A stretch of DNA of 64,000 nt from HKCCE3408 sp039183205 (GTDB taxonomy: Bacteria; Pseudomonadota; Alphaproteobacteria; Rhodobacterales; Rhodobacteraceae), in contig JBCDBR010000020.1 in NCBI GenBank assembly GCA_039183205.1, forward strand, positions 5,569-69,568. The letters are read 5' to 3'. The position numbers and the translations under genes are program-made. Below, in pieces: positions 43,071-51,277 of this stretch. The notes under the pieces were generated by a model. The model was not told the origin of the DNA. It searched no databases and worked only from the letters and a program-made list of their open reading frames with translations. Positions within the stretch are counted from its first letter, which is position 1. Every line of letters begins with the position of its first letter.

Positions 43071-44496
43071 GGGTCGCAGCCGCCGCCTCGGCTAGGGCCT
43101 CGATCCCAAAAAGATTGACCACACCGAAGACCATAATCGCCGCACACACCATCAATCCGAGCCATGGCATCGCGCTCATGCGGGCATCAAGACCCTCCGT
43201 CTCAGTGCCGAAATACATGAAATAGACGATGCGCAGATAGTAAAACGCACCGATCACCGAGGCAACGACACCTGCAACGGCTAACCAGGTCAGCCCCGCA
43301 TCGACAGCCGCCAAAAGAACCGCGTATTTGCCAAAAAACCCAACCAGCGGCGGAACCCCCGCAAGGCTGAACATCAAGCATAAAATGGCCAGTGCCTTCA
43401 ACGGCTCCTTCGTTGCGAAATTATTCAGCGCATGGATGCCGGTGATGTGTTGGCCGTCGCGTTCCATCGACAGGATGAACGAAAAGGTGCCGATATTCAT
43501 CACAACGTAGATCGCCATGTATATCAGCATCGCCTCGACCCCGGCCTGTGTTCCGGCCGCCAGGCCCATCAGGGCAAAGCCCATATGGCTGATCGAGGAA
43601 TACGCCATTAGGCGTTTGAAGTCCCGCTGGCCGATCGCGGCAATCGCGCCGAGAAACATCGAAACCACAGCCAAAAAAGCCAAGATCTGCTGCCAATCCC
43701 CCACAACGCCGCCAAAGGCGTCGTGCACGACACGGGCAAAAAGCGCCATGGCCGCGACCTTGGGCGCTGTGGCGAAGAAGGCGGTGATGGGCGTCGGGGC
43801 CCCTTCGTAAACGTCTGGCGTCCACATATGAAACGGTGCGGCAGACACCTTGAACGCAAATCCGGCGCACAGGAATACCAATCCGAAAAGCAACCCAATG
43901 GGTGTATCACCTTGCGCCGCCTCAATAATACCGGCAAAATCTGTTGTTCCAGCAAAGCCGTAGGTCAATGAGGCGCCGTATAGCAGAACACCGGAACTGA
44001 GCGCGCCAAGTACAAAGTACTTCAGCCCGGCTTCGGTCGACCGCACACTGTCGCGGCGCAGGCTGGCCACGACGTAAAGCGCAAGCGATTGCAATTCCAA
44101 ACCCATATAGAGCGTCATGAGATCGCCGGCCGAGACCATGACCATCATGCCCACAACCGCGAGAACGATCAAAAGTGGGTATTCGAACCTCAACAAATCG
44201 AGCCGCGCCATAAAGTCCGCCGAAATAACCAAAATGGCCGCCGCGGACAGCAGGATGGCAACCTTGGCAAATCGCGCAAACGCATCATTGACGAACAGAC
44301 CATCCCACGCGATCTGCGTGCCGCTACCTGAAAACCCGATGAATAGGGCCATCACGACGAAAAGGGCCGCGGTCCCCCAAGTCAGAGCCATCGCGATCCG
44401 GTCTTTGAGCGTGTAAACAGCCGCCAGCAATGCCCCCATCGCGTAAACCGCTAGGATGATCTCTGGCATTACGATTGCAAGGTTATCTGCAAACAT
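43060..44496 (-). CDS. nuoN: NADH-quinone oxidoreductase subunit N
   Basis: A 478-residue proton-pumping subunit of the antiporter-like family with ~14 helices. Signature MVSAGDLMTLYMGLELQSLALYV (~119-141), AAPFHMWTPDVYEGAPTPITAF with the ion-path His/Lys region, and LMAYSSISHMGFALMGL. Last nuo gene, followed directly by birA. Preceded by nuoM with a ten-base gap. Confidence 0.97.
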   Translation of the reverse strand: MFADNLAIVMPEIILAVYAMGALLAAVYTLKDRIAMALTWGTAALFVVMALFIGFSGSGTQIAWDGLFVNDAFARFAKVAILLSAAAILVISADFMARLDLLRFEYPLLIVLAVVGMMVMVSAGDLMTLYMGLELQSLALYVVASLRRDSVRSTEAGLKYFVLGALSSGVLLYGASLTYGFAGTTDFAGIIEAAQGDTPIGLLFGLVFLCAGFAFKVSAAPFHMWTPDVYEGAPTPITAFFATAPKVAAMALFARVVHDAFGGVVGDWQQILAFLAVVSMFLGAIAAIGQRDFKRLMAYSSISHMGFALMGLAAGTQAGVEAMLIYMAIYVVMNIGTFSFILSMERDGQHITGIHALNNFATKEPLKALAILCLMFSLAGVPPLVGFFGKYAVLLAAVDAGLTWLAVAGVVASVIGAFYYLRIVYFMYFGTETEGLDARMSAMPWLGLMVCAAIMVFGVVNLFGIEALAEAAAATLVE

Positions 44497-44505
44497 CGCG
44501 GCTTC

Positions 44506-46047
44506 CTATCGGCTCGCCACATCGCGGTTAGGCGCAAAGGCCTCAACCGCTGTGTCATATTGCAAGAGCAGCGCCTCCACCGAGGGCCCAATCGCGTCGG
44601 TGATTAGGCTGGGATAGACGCCCAGCAACAGGGTCATAACAATAAGCGGCGCAAAGATTGCGCGTTCACGCAAGTTCATATCTGTGATGGATTTCAGGCT
44701 CTCCTTGATCAGATCGCCAAAGACGACGCGGCGATAGAGCCACAAGGCGTAACATGCCGACAAGATGACCCCGGTAGCGGCCAAAACACCGATCCACGTG
44801 TTTTCGCGAAAAACGCCGATCAGGGTCAAAAACTCCCCGACAAAGCCGGATGTGCCCGGCAAGCCAACATTTGCCATGGTGAACAGCATGAAAACCAGCG
44901 CATATGCCGGCATGCGCACCACCAAGCCGCCATAGGCATCGATATCGCGCGTATGCATGCGGTCGTAAATGACGCCCACGCACAAAAACAAAGCACCCGA
45001 TACAAAGCCATGACTGATCATCTGAAAGATCGCGCCATCTACGCCTTGTTGATTGGCGGCAAAAATCCCCATGGTCACAAAACCCATATGCGCAACAGAG
45101 GAATAGGCGATGAGCTTTTTCATATCCTCCTGCATCATGGCAACCAGCGAAGTGTAGATGATGGCGATCACCGATAGCCACATGACGAACTCAGCCATCA
45201 TGTCCGATGCCACCGGAAACATCGGCAGAGAGAACCGCAAGAAGCCATAGCCGCCCATCTTCAGAAGGATGGCTGCCAATACGACCGATCCGGCCGTGGG
45301 CGCCTGAACATGCGCATCCGGCAGCCAGGTGTGGACCGGCCACATCGGCATCTTGACTGCGAAGGACGCAAAGAAGGCAAACCACATCAAGGTTTGCATC
45401 CCGCCGACGACCTGCCAGCCTGCAACTTCCATCGTGCCGGCGGGGAATTGATGCGCCAGCAGCAATTCGATGTCGGTTGTGCCCGCGTCGACATACATCG
45501 CCACCATCGCAACCAGCATCAGCACCGAGCCCAAGAAGGTGTAGAGAAAAAACTTGAAGGACGCATAGATCCGGTCCTTTCCGCCCCAAATTCCGATGAT
45601 CAAGAACATCGGGATGAGGCCGCCTTCGAAGAAGAGGTAAAAAAGCACAAGGTCCAAGGCCACGAAGACGCCAATCATCAGCGTTTCGAGAACTAACAGT
45701 GCCATCATGTATTCTTTGACGCGCGTGTTAACGCCCCAGCATGCGGCAACGACTAAGGGCATCAAGAAAGTGGTCAGCAAAACAAACAGAACGCTGATAC
45801 CGTCTACGCCGACCTTGTAGGTCAAGCCAAACAACCACTCTGTTTCTTCAACCAATTGAAACCCAGTCTCGCTCGGGTCAAATTGAAATAGGATGCTAAT
45901 CGAGACGATGAACGTCGCGGTCGTCGCTGCCAGCGCCAACCATTTAGCGTTGCGCTGCGCGTCTTCGTCGTCACCCTTCAGGATCGCCATGAAGATCACG
46001 GCCAGGAGCGGCAGAAACGTGACGATGGACAGAAGGTTGTCGAACAT
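44506..46047 (-). CDS. nuoM: NADH-quinone oxidoreductase subunit M
   Basis: A 513-residue antiporter-like membrane subunit of complex I. Marks: LFYLFFEGGLIPMFLIIGIWGG (with the key Glu of the family), HTWLPDAHVQAPTAGSVVLA, KKLIAYSSVAHMGFV and the conserved lysine in the helix that precedes it. ATG 46047 has GAGGAGGG upstream and overlaps the nuoL stop by one base (TGATG). The open frame to 46074 is not family-like. Confidence 0.97.
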   Translation of the reverse strand: MFDNLLSIVTFLPLLAVIFMAILKGDDEDAQRNAKWLALAATTATFIVSISILFQFDPSETGFQLVEETEWLFGLTYKVGVDGISVLFVLLTTFLMPLVVAACWGVNTRVKEYMMALLVLETLMIGVFVALDLVLFYLFFEGGLIPMFLIIGIWGGKDRIYASFKFFLYTFLGSVLMLVAMVAMYVDAGTTDIELLLAHQFPAGTMEVAGWQVVGGMQTLMWFAFFASFAVKMPMWPVHTWLPDAHVQAPTAGSVVLAAILLKMGGYGFLRFSLPMFPVASDMMAEFVMWLSVIAIIYTSLVAMMQEDMKKLIAYSSVAHMGFVTMGIFAANQQGVDGAIFQMISHGFVSGALFLCVGVIYDRMHTRDIDAYGGLVVRMPAYALVFMLFTMANVGLPGTSGFVGEFLTLIGVFRENTWIGVLAATGVILSACYALWLYRRVVFGDLIKESLKSITDMNLRERAIFAPLIVMTLLLGVYPSLITDAIGPSVEALLLQYDTAVEAFAPNRDVASR

Positions 46048-48218
46048 CAACGCCCTCCTCCCAAAGCAAACCATGTCACCAGAACGACAATCCCAAGTAC
46101 CATCGCAAACGCGTAGGTAAAGATGTAGCCGGATTGCAGACGGTTAATCTGTTTGGTGAAGAAGGGCAGGATCCCTAGGGCGAGCCCATTGATGCCGCCA
46201 TCGATGATCACGCCGTCGCCCTTTTTCCAAAAAAAACCGCCCAAGGCGCGTGCCGGCCGCACAAAGGCATAGGCGTAAATTTCGTCGAAATACCACTTGT
46301 TGAGGATAAATTGGTACCCCGGGCGGAAGGCCGTAGCCCAGGCATTTGGCAGCCAAGGCATACGAATGTAAAACAGGTACGCCACTGCCAGACCCAGCAC
46401 CATGGCTGCAAACGGCGACCACTTAACCCATGTCGGAACTTCGTGGGCTTCGTTTAGAATGTCATTGTCCGGCGCGGCGTGGATCGCCCCTTCTCCGGGC
46501 GGGCTCACAAAGACATAGTGGTGGTGATCATCGGCCGCCGCGTCGTCTTCGGCATGGGCGTCCTGCGCGGCATCGCTGTGATCGTCGTCGTGTCCTTCGG
46601 CCGCTTGATCGTTTCCAGGATCCTCTTCGTGCAGGTCTGCGCTGTGAGCATCGCCATGCGCCTCATCATGGTGCGGCTCGGCATATTCGACGCCGAAGAA
46701 GCTCGCCACTTGGTCGGTTTTGCCGAAAAAGCTGTTGTACCAAACGACCCCGGAAAAGACCGCGCCAACCGCAAGAACGCCAAGCGGCGCCAGCATCGTC
46801 CAAGGGCTTTCATGGGCATGATCATGCGTATGTTTATTGCCCCTTGCCGTCCCAAAGAACGTCAGAAAAATCAGGCGCCAGGAATAAAAGCTGGTAAACA
46901 CAGCAGCCACAATCAGCGCCCAGAAGGAAAACGCGCCAAGCCCACCACCAAAGGCAAAAGCGCTCTCAACCACCGCGTCTTTTGAGAAGAAGCCAGCAAA
47001 GCCGAAATAGGTTGTCGGGATGCCAACGCCTGTGATTGCCAAGGTCCCGATCATCATGGCCCAAAACGTGTAGGGGATCTTTTTACGCAGCGCCCCATAG
47101 TTCCGCATGTCCTGTTCGTGGTGCATCGCATGAATGACCGAGCCTGCACCGAGAAACAGCATCGCTTTGAAAAAGGCATGGGTGAATAGGTGGAACATCG
47201 CCACGCTATAGACACCGACGCCAGCGGCGACGAACATGTAGCCAAGTTGCGAACAGGTCGAATACGCGATGACGCGCTTGATGTCGTTTTGCACCAAGCC
47301 AACAGTGGCCGCGAAGAAAGCTGTCGCTGCGCCGACCAGGATGATCATGCCGCCCGCGAAGGGGGCGTATTCGATAATCGGAGACATCCGACAAACTAAA
47401 AAGACGCCTGCGGTGACCATCGTCGCGGCATGGATAAGGGCGGAGACCGGCGTCGGTCCCTCCATCGCATCAGGCAGCCATGTATGCAGAAAAAGCTGCG
47501 CTGATTTCCCCATCGCGCCGACAAATAGCATCACAGCAATCGCGTTAGCGGCGTTGACCTCATAACCGAGGAACGGAAAGGTCATATCCGCAAGCTCTGG
47601 CCCCATCGGCAAAATGACGTCGAAGCTGATGCTGTCGGCCATCCAAAACAGCGCGAAAATCCCCAAGAGGAACGCGAAATCGCCAACACGATTGACGATG
47701 AAGGCCTTCATGGCAGCGGCGCCCGCGGAAGGTTTGCGGTAGTAAAACCCGATCAGCAAGTAAGAGGCGACGCCAACACCTTCCCAGCCGAAAAAGAGCT
47801 GCAAAAGATTGTCTGCGGTGACCAGCATGAGCATGGCAAAGGTGAAAAACGACAAATACGCAAAGAACCGCGGTCGGTAACTTTCGCCTTCTTTGAAGTT
47901 CTCGTCATGGGCCATGTAGCCGAAGGAATAAAAGTGTACGAGCGCGGAGACCGAGGTGATCACGATCAACATCACAGCTGTGAGCCGGTCGATCCTGATC
48001 GCCCACGAGGTATCGAGCGTACCGCTGGCGATCCAGGTGAAGAGATCGACGACATAGGTTTCACCGTCGAAACTGAGAAAGACGACCCAACTCAGCAAAC
48101 AGGCCAGAAACAGCAAAGTTGTGGCGATGACCTGCGCGGCAAGCTCACCGAAAAGCCGCCAGCCGAAGCCACACAAAACCGCGCCGACCAAAGGCGCAAA
48201 GAGCAGGACCGTTTCCAA
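46047..48218 (-). CDS. nuoL: NADH-quinone oxidoreductase subunit L
   Basis: A 723-residue subunit, longest antiporter-like protein of complex I, with its lateral helix at the C terminus. Marks: FFGWEGVGVASYLLIGFYYRKPSA, HTWLPDAMEGPTPVSALIHAATMV, KRVIAYSTCSQLGYM, FKAMLFLGAGSVIHAMHHEQDMR. Residues ~512-570 (bases ~46509-46682) are a hydrophilic insertion of about 58 residues with ~11 His and ~20 Asp/Glu, lying between the helix after SGVVWYNSFFG and the C-terminal lateral-helix region. It starts with TTG four bases after the nuoK stop; METVLLFAPL matches family N termini. Confidence 0.96.
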   Translation of the reverse strand: METVLLFAPLVGAVLCGFGWRLFGELAAQVIATTLLFLACLLSWVVFLSFDGETYVVDLFTWIASGTLDTSWAIRIDRLTAVMLIVITSVSALVHFYSFGYMAHDENFKEGESYRPRFFAYLSFFTFAMLMLVTADNLLQLFFGWEGVGVASYLLIGFYYRKPSAGAAAMKAFIVNRVGDFAFLLGIFALFWMADSISFDVILPMGPELADMTFPFLGYEVNAANAIAVMLFVGAMGKSAQLFLHTWLPDAMEGPTPVSALIHAATMVTAGVFLVCRMSPIIEYAPFAGGMIILVGAATAFFAATVGLVQNDIKRVIAYSTCSQLGYMFVAAGVGVYSVAMFHLFTHAFFKAMLFLGAGSVIHAMHHEQDMRNYGALRKKIPYTFWAMMIGTLAITGVGIPTTYFGFAGFFSKDAVVESAFAFGGGLGAFSFWALIVAAVFTSFYSWRLIFLTFFGTARGNKHTHDHAHESPWTMLAPLGVLAVGAVFSGVVWYNSFFGKTDQVASFFGVEYAEPHHDEAHGDAHSADLHEEDPGNDQAAEGHDDDHSDAAQDAHAEDDAAADDHHHYVFVSPPGEGAIHAAPDNDILNEAHEVPTWVKWSPFAAMVLGLAVAYLFYIRMPWLPNAWATAFRPGYQFILNKWYFDEIYAYAFVRPARALGGFFWKKGDGVIIDGGINGLALGILPFFTKQINRLQSGYIFTYAFAMVLGIVVLVTWFALGGGR

Positions 48219-48222
48219 CGCC

Positions 48223-48528
48223 TTAGCCCTTCATGTTCGCGACGTCTTCGACATCGATCGTACCGCGGTTACGGAAATAGCAAACCAGGATCGCCAACCC
48301 AATCGCGGCCTCCGCGGCGGCAACCGTCAGGACGAACATTGTGAAAACCTGACCCGTAAGGTCCCCCAGGTAAAAGGAAAACGCCACCAAATTGATGTTG
48401 ACGGCAAGCAGCATCAATTCGACAGACATCAGAATGATGATGATGTTCTTGCGATTGAGGAAAATCCCAAAGATCCCAATCACAAACAGGGCCGCCGCGA
48501 CCGTCAGGTAATGTTCAAGTCCGATCAT
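48223..48528 (-). CDS. nuoK: NADH-quinone oxidoreductase subunit K
   Basis: A 101-residue, three-helix subunit of the complex I membrane arm. IGLEHYLTVAAALFVIGIFG, LMSVELMLLAVNINLVAFS (with the two key Glu of NuoK) and TVAAAEAAIGLAILVCYFRNRG are diagnostic. ATG 48528 is used in preference to the TTG codon one position upstream. Confidence 0.97.
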   Translation of the reverse strand: MIGLEHYLTVAAALFVIGIFGIFLNRKNIIIILMSVELMLLAVNINLVAFSFYLGDLTGQVFTMFVLTVAAAEAAIGLAILVCYFRNRGTIDVEDVANMKG

Positions 48529-48574
48529 CAATACGTATTCCGTTCAGGCTGCGACGATGTCCCGCACAAATTTT

Positions 48575-49189
48575 TCACAGCCCCTGCCCCGGTTTGACGT
48601 CCTTTAGCTCCAGCGCTTTGGCCGGATCACGATACATCTGCGCCAGAATATTCTGGCGTTTGATGTCTTGACGGTGGCGCAAGGTCAGCACGATGGCGCC
48701 GATCATTGCCACCAAAAGCACCAAGCCCGCCATCTGAAAAAGCAGCCAATATTTATCGTATATCAAGTGGCCGAGCGCTTCGGTGTTGTGCACCTCGTCG
48801 ACGGGCGGGGCAGGGTTGCCAAGGCGTGTATCGATGCCGTCAGAAAACGCCCATGTGCCATAGGCGAGCCCCAACTGCATGAGCAAAACCAGCCCGATCA
48901 GTCCCGCAACGGGCACGTATTTGGCCATCTCTGCCTTTAGCTCAGCAAAATCGACATCGAGCATCATAACGACAAAGAGAAACAACACCGCAACGGCGCC
49001 GACATAGACAATGACCAAAAGCATCGCGACGAATTCCGCGCCGAGCAAAACAAAGAGGCCGGCAGAGGACAAAAACGCCAAGATCAACCATAGCACCGAA
49101 TGCACTGGGTTTCGGGCCACAACTGTGAAAAGGCCGCCGACGATCACAGCCAGCGCGAAAAGGTAGAAGGTGAAATCCGCGATTGTCAT
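48575..49189 (-). CDS. nuoJ: NADH-quinone oxidoreductase subunit J
   Basis: A 204-residue membrane subunit with five helices. TIADFTFYLFALAVIVGGLFT, NPVHSVLWLILAFLSSAGLFVLLGAEFVAMLLVIVYVGAVAVLFLFVVMML-type sequence (conserved Tyr and Val of helix 3) is classic NuoJ. ATG 49189 gives the common N terminus MTIADFTFY; GTG/ATG codons to 49210 overlap the upstream CMD gene. Only one base separates the two genes. Confidence 0.96.
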   Translation of the reverse strand: MTIADFTFYLFALAVIVGGLFTVVARNPVHSVLWLILAFLSSAGLFVLLGAEFVAMLLVIVYVGAVAVLFLFVVMMLDVDFAELKAEMAKYVPVAGLIGLVLLMQLGLAYGTWAFSDGIDTRLGNPAPPVDEVHNTEALGHLIYDKYWLLFQMAGLVLLVAMIGAIVLTLRHRQDIKRQNILAQMYRDPAKALELKDVKPGQGL

Positions 49190-49190
49190 T

Positions 49191-49604
49191 TCACGCATCC
49201 CCACCATCAATGGCTTCGGCCGCCAATTCCATCGCTTTGTTCATTGCTGGAACACCGCCAAACACGGCCGCCATTCCGATGGCTTCGGCCACTTCTTGCT
49301 TGGTGGCTCCCGCCTCTATTGCGTGGCGTACGGTCAACCGGATCTGCGGCTCTGCAATGGCGCCTTGGATGGTGAGGCCTTGCAGGGTCAAAAGCAGGCG
49401 GGTTTTGGCGTCCAAACCTTCTGGGTTGAACTGTTTGCCCCAAAATGCCTCCAGCATCTCTGCCGGCATCGTGGGCCACATTTTGTCAAATCCACCGGGG
49501 GTAAAGCTTGCCAGTGCAGGATTGACCGCCTTGATCCAATCAAGCATCGCCGTCTGCGTTTGGGTGAACATAGCGGCAAAGGGGTTATCTCGGTGATCAC
49601 TCAT
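49191..49604 (-). CDS. Carboxymuconolactone-decarboxylase-family protein inside the nuo operon
   Basis: A 137-residue protein of the CMD/AhpD-like helical family. The family-like segment is KTRLLLTLQGLTIQGAIAEP followed by RHAIEAGATKQEVAEAIGMA. It lacks the Cys-x-x-Cys and catalytic His of AhpD, so peroxidase activity is unlikely, and it is not evidently a real muconolactone decarboxylase. ATG 49604 overlaps the nuoI stop (ATGA) and its stop is one base from nuoJ, so it is tightly translated with complex I. Role unknown; assembly or regulation is inference. Confidence 0.85.
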   Translation of the reverse strand: MSDHRDNPFAAMFTQTQTAMLDWIKAVNPALASFTPGGFDKMWPTMPAEMLEAFWGKQFNPEGLDAKTRLLLTLQGLTIQGAIAEPQIRLTVRHAIEAGATKQEVAEAIGMAAVFGGVPAMNKAMELAAEAIDGGDA

Positions 49605-50095
49605 CGATAGGGCGCATCCATTTCCAGGTTCCGTGCAATCTCGGCCTCCCAACGCTCGCCATTTTCCAAGAGCTTAGCCTTGTCATAGAACAGTTCTTCG
49701 CGGGTTTCGGTGGCAAATTCGAAATTCGGGCCTTCGACGATGGCGTCGACCGGACAGGCTTCTTGGCAAAAGCCGCAATAGATGCACTTGGTCATATCAA
49801 TGTCATAGCGCGTAGTGCGGCGCGACCCGTCTTCGCGCGGCTCGGCGTCAATCGTGATTGCCTGCGCCGGGCAAATCGCCTCGCAGAGCTTGCACGCAAT
49901 GCACCGTTCTTCGCCATTGGGATAGCGCCGTAGCGCGTGTTCGCCGCGAAAGCGCGGAGACAGCGGCCCCTTTTCGTGGGGATAATTGACCGTGGCTTTG
50001 GGCTTGAAGAAATACTTCATACCCAGGCGAAACCCCTGCCATATATCCTGCAAAAAGAAATATTTGGTCGCGCGGTTCCAGTCGATCTCGGTCAT
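49601..50095 (-). CDS. nuoI: NADH-quinone oxidoreductase subunit I
   Basis: A 164-residue subunit carrying clusters N6a and N6b. Two [4Fe-4S] motifs: CIACKLCEAICPAQAI (~residues 62-77) and CIYCGFCQEACPVDAI (~101-116). ATG 50095 (MTEIDWNRATKYFFLQD) is family-like; upstream frame overlaps nuoH. Followed by the CMD-family gene with a four-base overlap. Confidence 0.97.
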   Translation of the reverse strand: MTEIDWNRATKYFFLQDIWQGFRLGMKYFFKPKATVNYPHEKGPLSPRFRGEHALRRYPNGEERCIACKLCEAICPAQAITIDAEPREDGSRRTTRYDIDMTKCIYCGFCQEACPVDAIVEGPNFEFATETREELFYDKAKLLENGERWEAEIARNLEMDAPYR

Positions 50096-50099
50096 CGTC

Positions 50100-51137
50100 T
50101 CAGCCCCCCACCGCAAAGCGTGCCCAGAAGGTACCGGCGACTTCAAACTTGGCGAGGAACGCCACGATCACGACCCAAGCCAAGCTCATCGGCAGGAACA
50201 CTTTCCAGCCCAAGCGCATGAGCTGGTCGTAGCGGTAGCGCGGCACGATGGCCTTCACCATCGAGAAGATGAAGAAGCAGAAGAGCATCTTCAGCGCCAT
50301 CCAGAGGAACCCATCGGGCAGGAACGGCAAGGGCGAGAGCCAGCCGCCGAGGAACAGGAGCGAGATGAGCGCGCACATGAGCCAGACGGCCATAAGCTCG
50401 CCGATCATGAACAGCAAAAAGGGCGTGGAGGAGTATTCCACCTGGTAGCCCGCCACCAATTCAGACTCCGCCTCCGGCAGGTCGAAGGGCGGGCGATTGG
50501 TCTCTGCCAGGCAACTGATGAAAAACAAAAAGAACATTGGCAGATGCGGCAGCAGGTACCAATTCAGCATACCGAAATTGCCGTCTTGCGCCTGCACGAT
50601 CGCAATCAGGTTCATCGATCCGGTTGAGATGATCACACCAATGATGATGAGCCCGATCGAGACCTCGTAAGAGATCATCTGCGCGGCCGACCGAAGTGAG
50701 CCCAAAAAGGGGTATTTCGAGTTTGAGGCCCAGCCCCCCATGATAACGCCGTAGACCTCAAGCGAGCCGATCGCGAAGAGATAAAGGATGGCCACGTTGA
50801 TGTCTGCGATCACCCAAGTGTCATTGAACGGCACAACAACCCAGGCAATGAGCGGAAGAATGAACGCGATCATCGGTGCGAGAAAGTAAACCGGCCGATC
50901 CGCGCCTGCGGGGACCACCACTTCTTTGAAGATGTATTTCGCGAAATCGGCAAAGGATTGGAGCAGACCGAACGCACCGACGACGTTTGGCCCTTTGCGC
51001 ATCTGGACTGCGGCCCAGATTTTCCGGTCCCCATACATGAGGAAGGCGAGACTTACGAGGACCAGAACTGTGACCAGAAGGCATTGTGCCAAGGTGATCA
51101 AGATGATCCCCGCGGTTGTATCCAGGAAACTTTCCAT
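50100..51137 (-). CDS. nuoH: NADH-quinone oxidoreductase subunit H
   Basis: A 345-residue membrane subunit lining the quinone entry site, about eight helices. Signatures: YGDRKIWAAVQMRKGPNVVG (~residues 34-53), GSLRSAAQMISYEVSIGL (~143-160) and AETNRPPFDLPEAESELVAGYQVEYSS-type quinone-site loop (~211-236). The ATG at 51137 is preceded by ~140 bases of non-coding sequence before nuoG. Confidence 0.97.
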   Translation of the reverse strand: MESFLDTTAGIILITLAQCLLVTVLVLVSLAFLMYGDRKIWAAVQMRKGPNVVGAFGLLQSFADFAKYIFKEVVVPAGADRPVYFLAPMIAFILPLIAWVVVPFNDTWVIADINVAILYLFAIGSLEVYGVIMGGWASNSKYPFLGSLRSAAQMISYEVSIGLIIIGVIISTGSMNLIAIVQAQDGNFGMLNWYLLPHLPMFFLFFISCLAETNRPPFDLPEAESELVAGYQVEYSSTPFLLFMIGELMAVWLMCALISLLFLGGWLSPLPFLPDGFLWMALKMLFCFFIFSMVKAIVPRYRYDQLMRLGWKVFLPMSLAWVVIVAFLAKFEVAGTFWARFAVGG

Positions 51138-51277
51138 GGCGGATCACCCTCGGTCGTTCCGGCGAGATGACGGCTAGGTCGTGTAGCGTGTAAATCGTAT
51201 TCTTACGCGGAATGCCAGAGCCAACCTACCCCTTTGTGCGGTCTTGTCGCGGCGGATTTACCAACCCTCAACACAGG

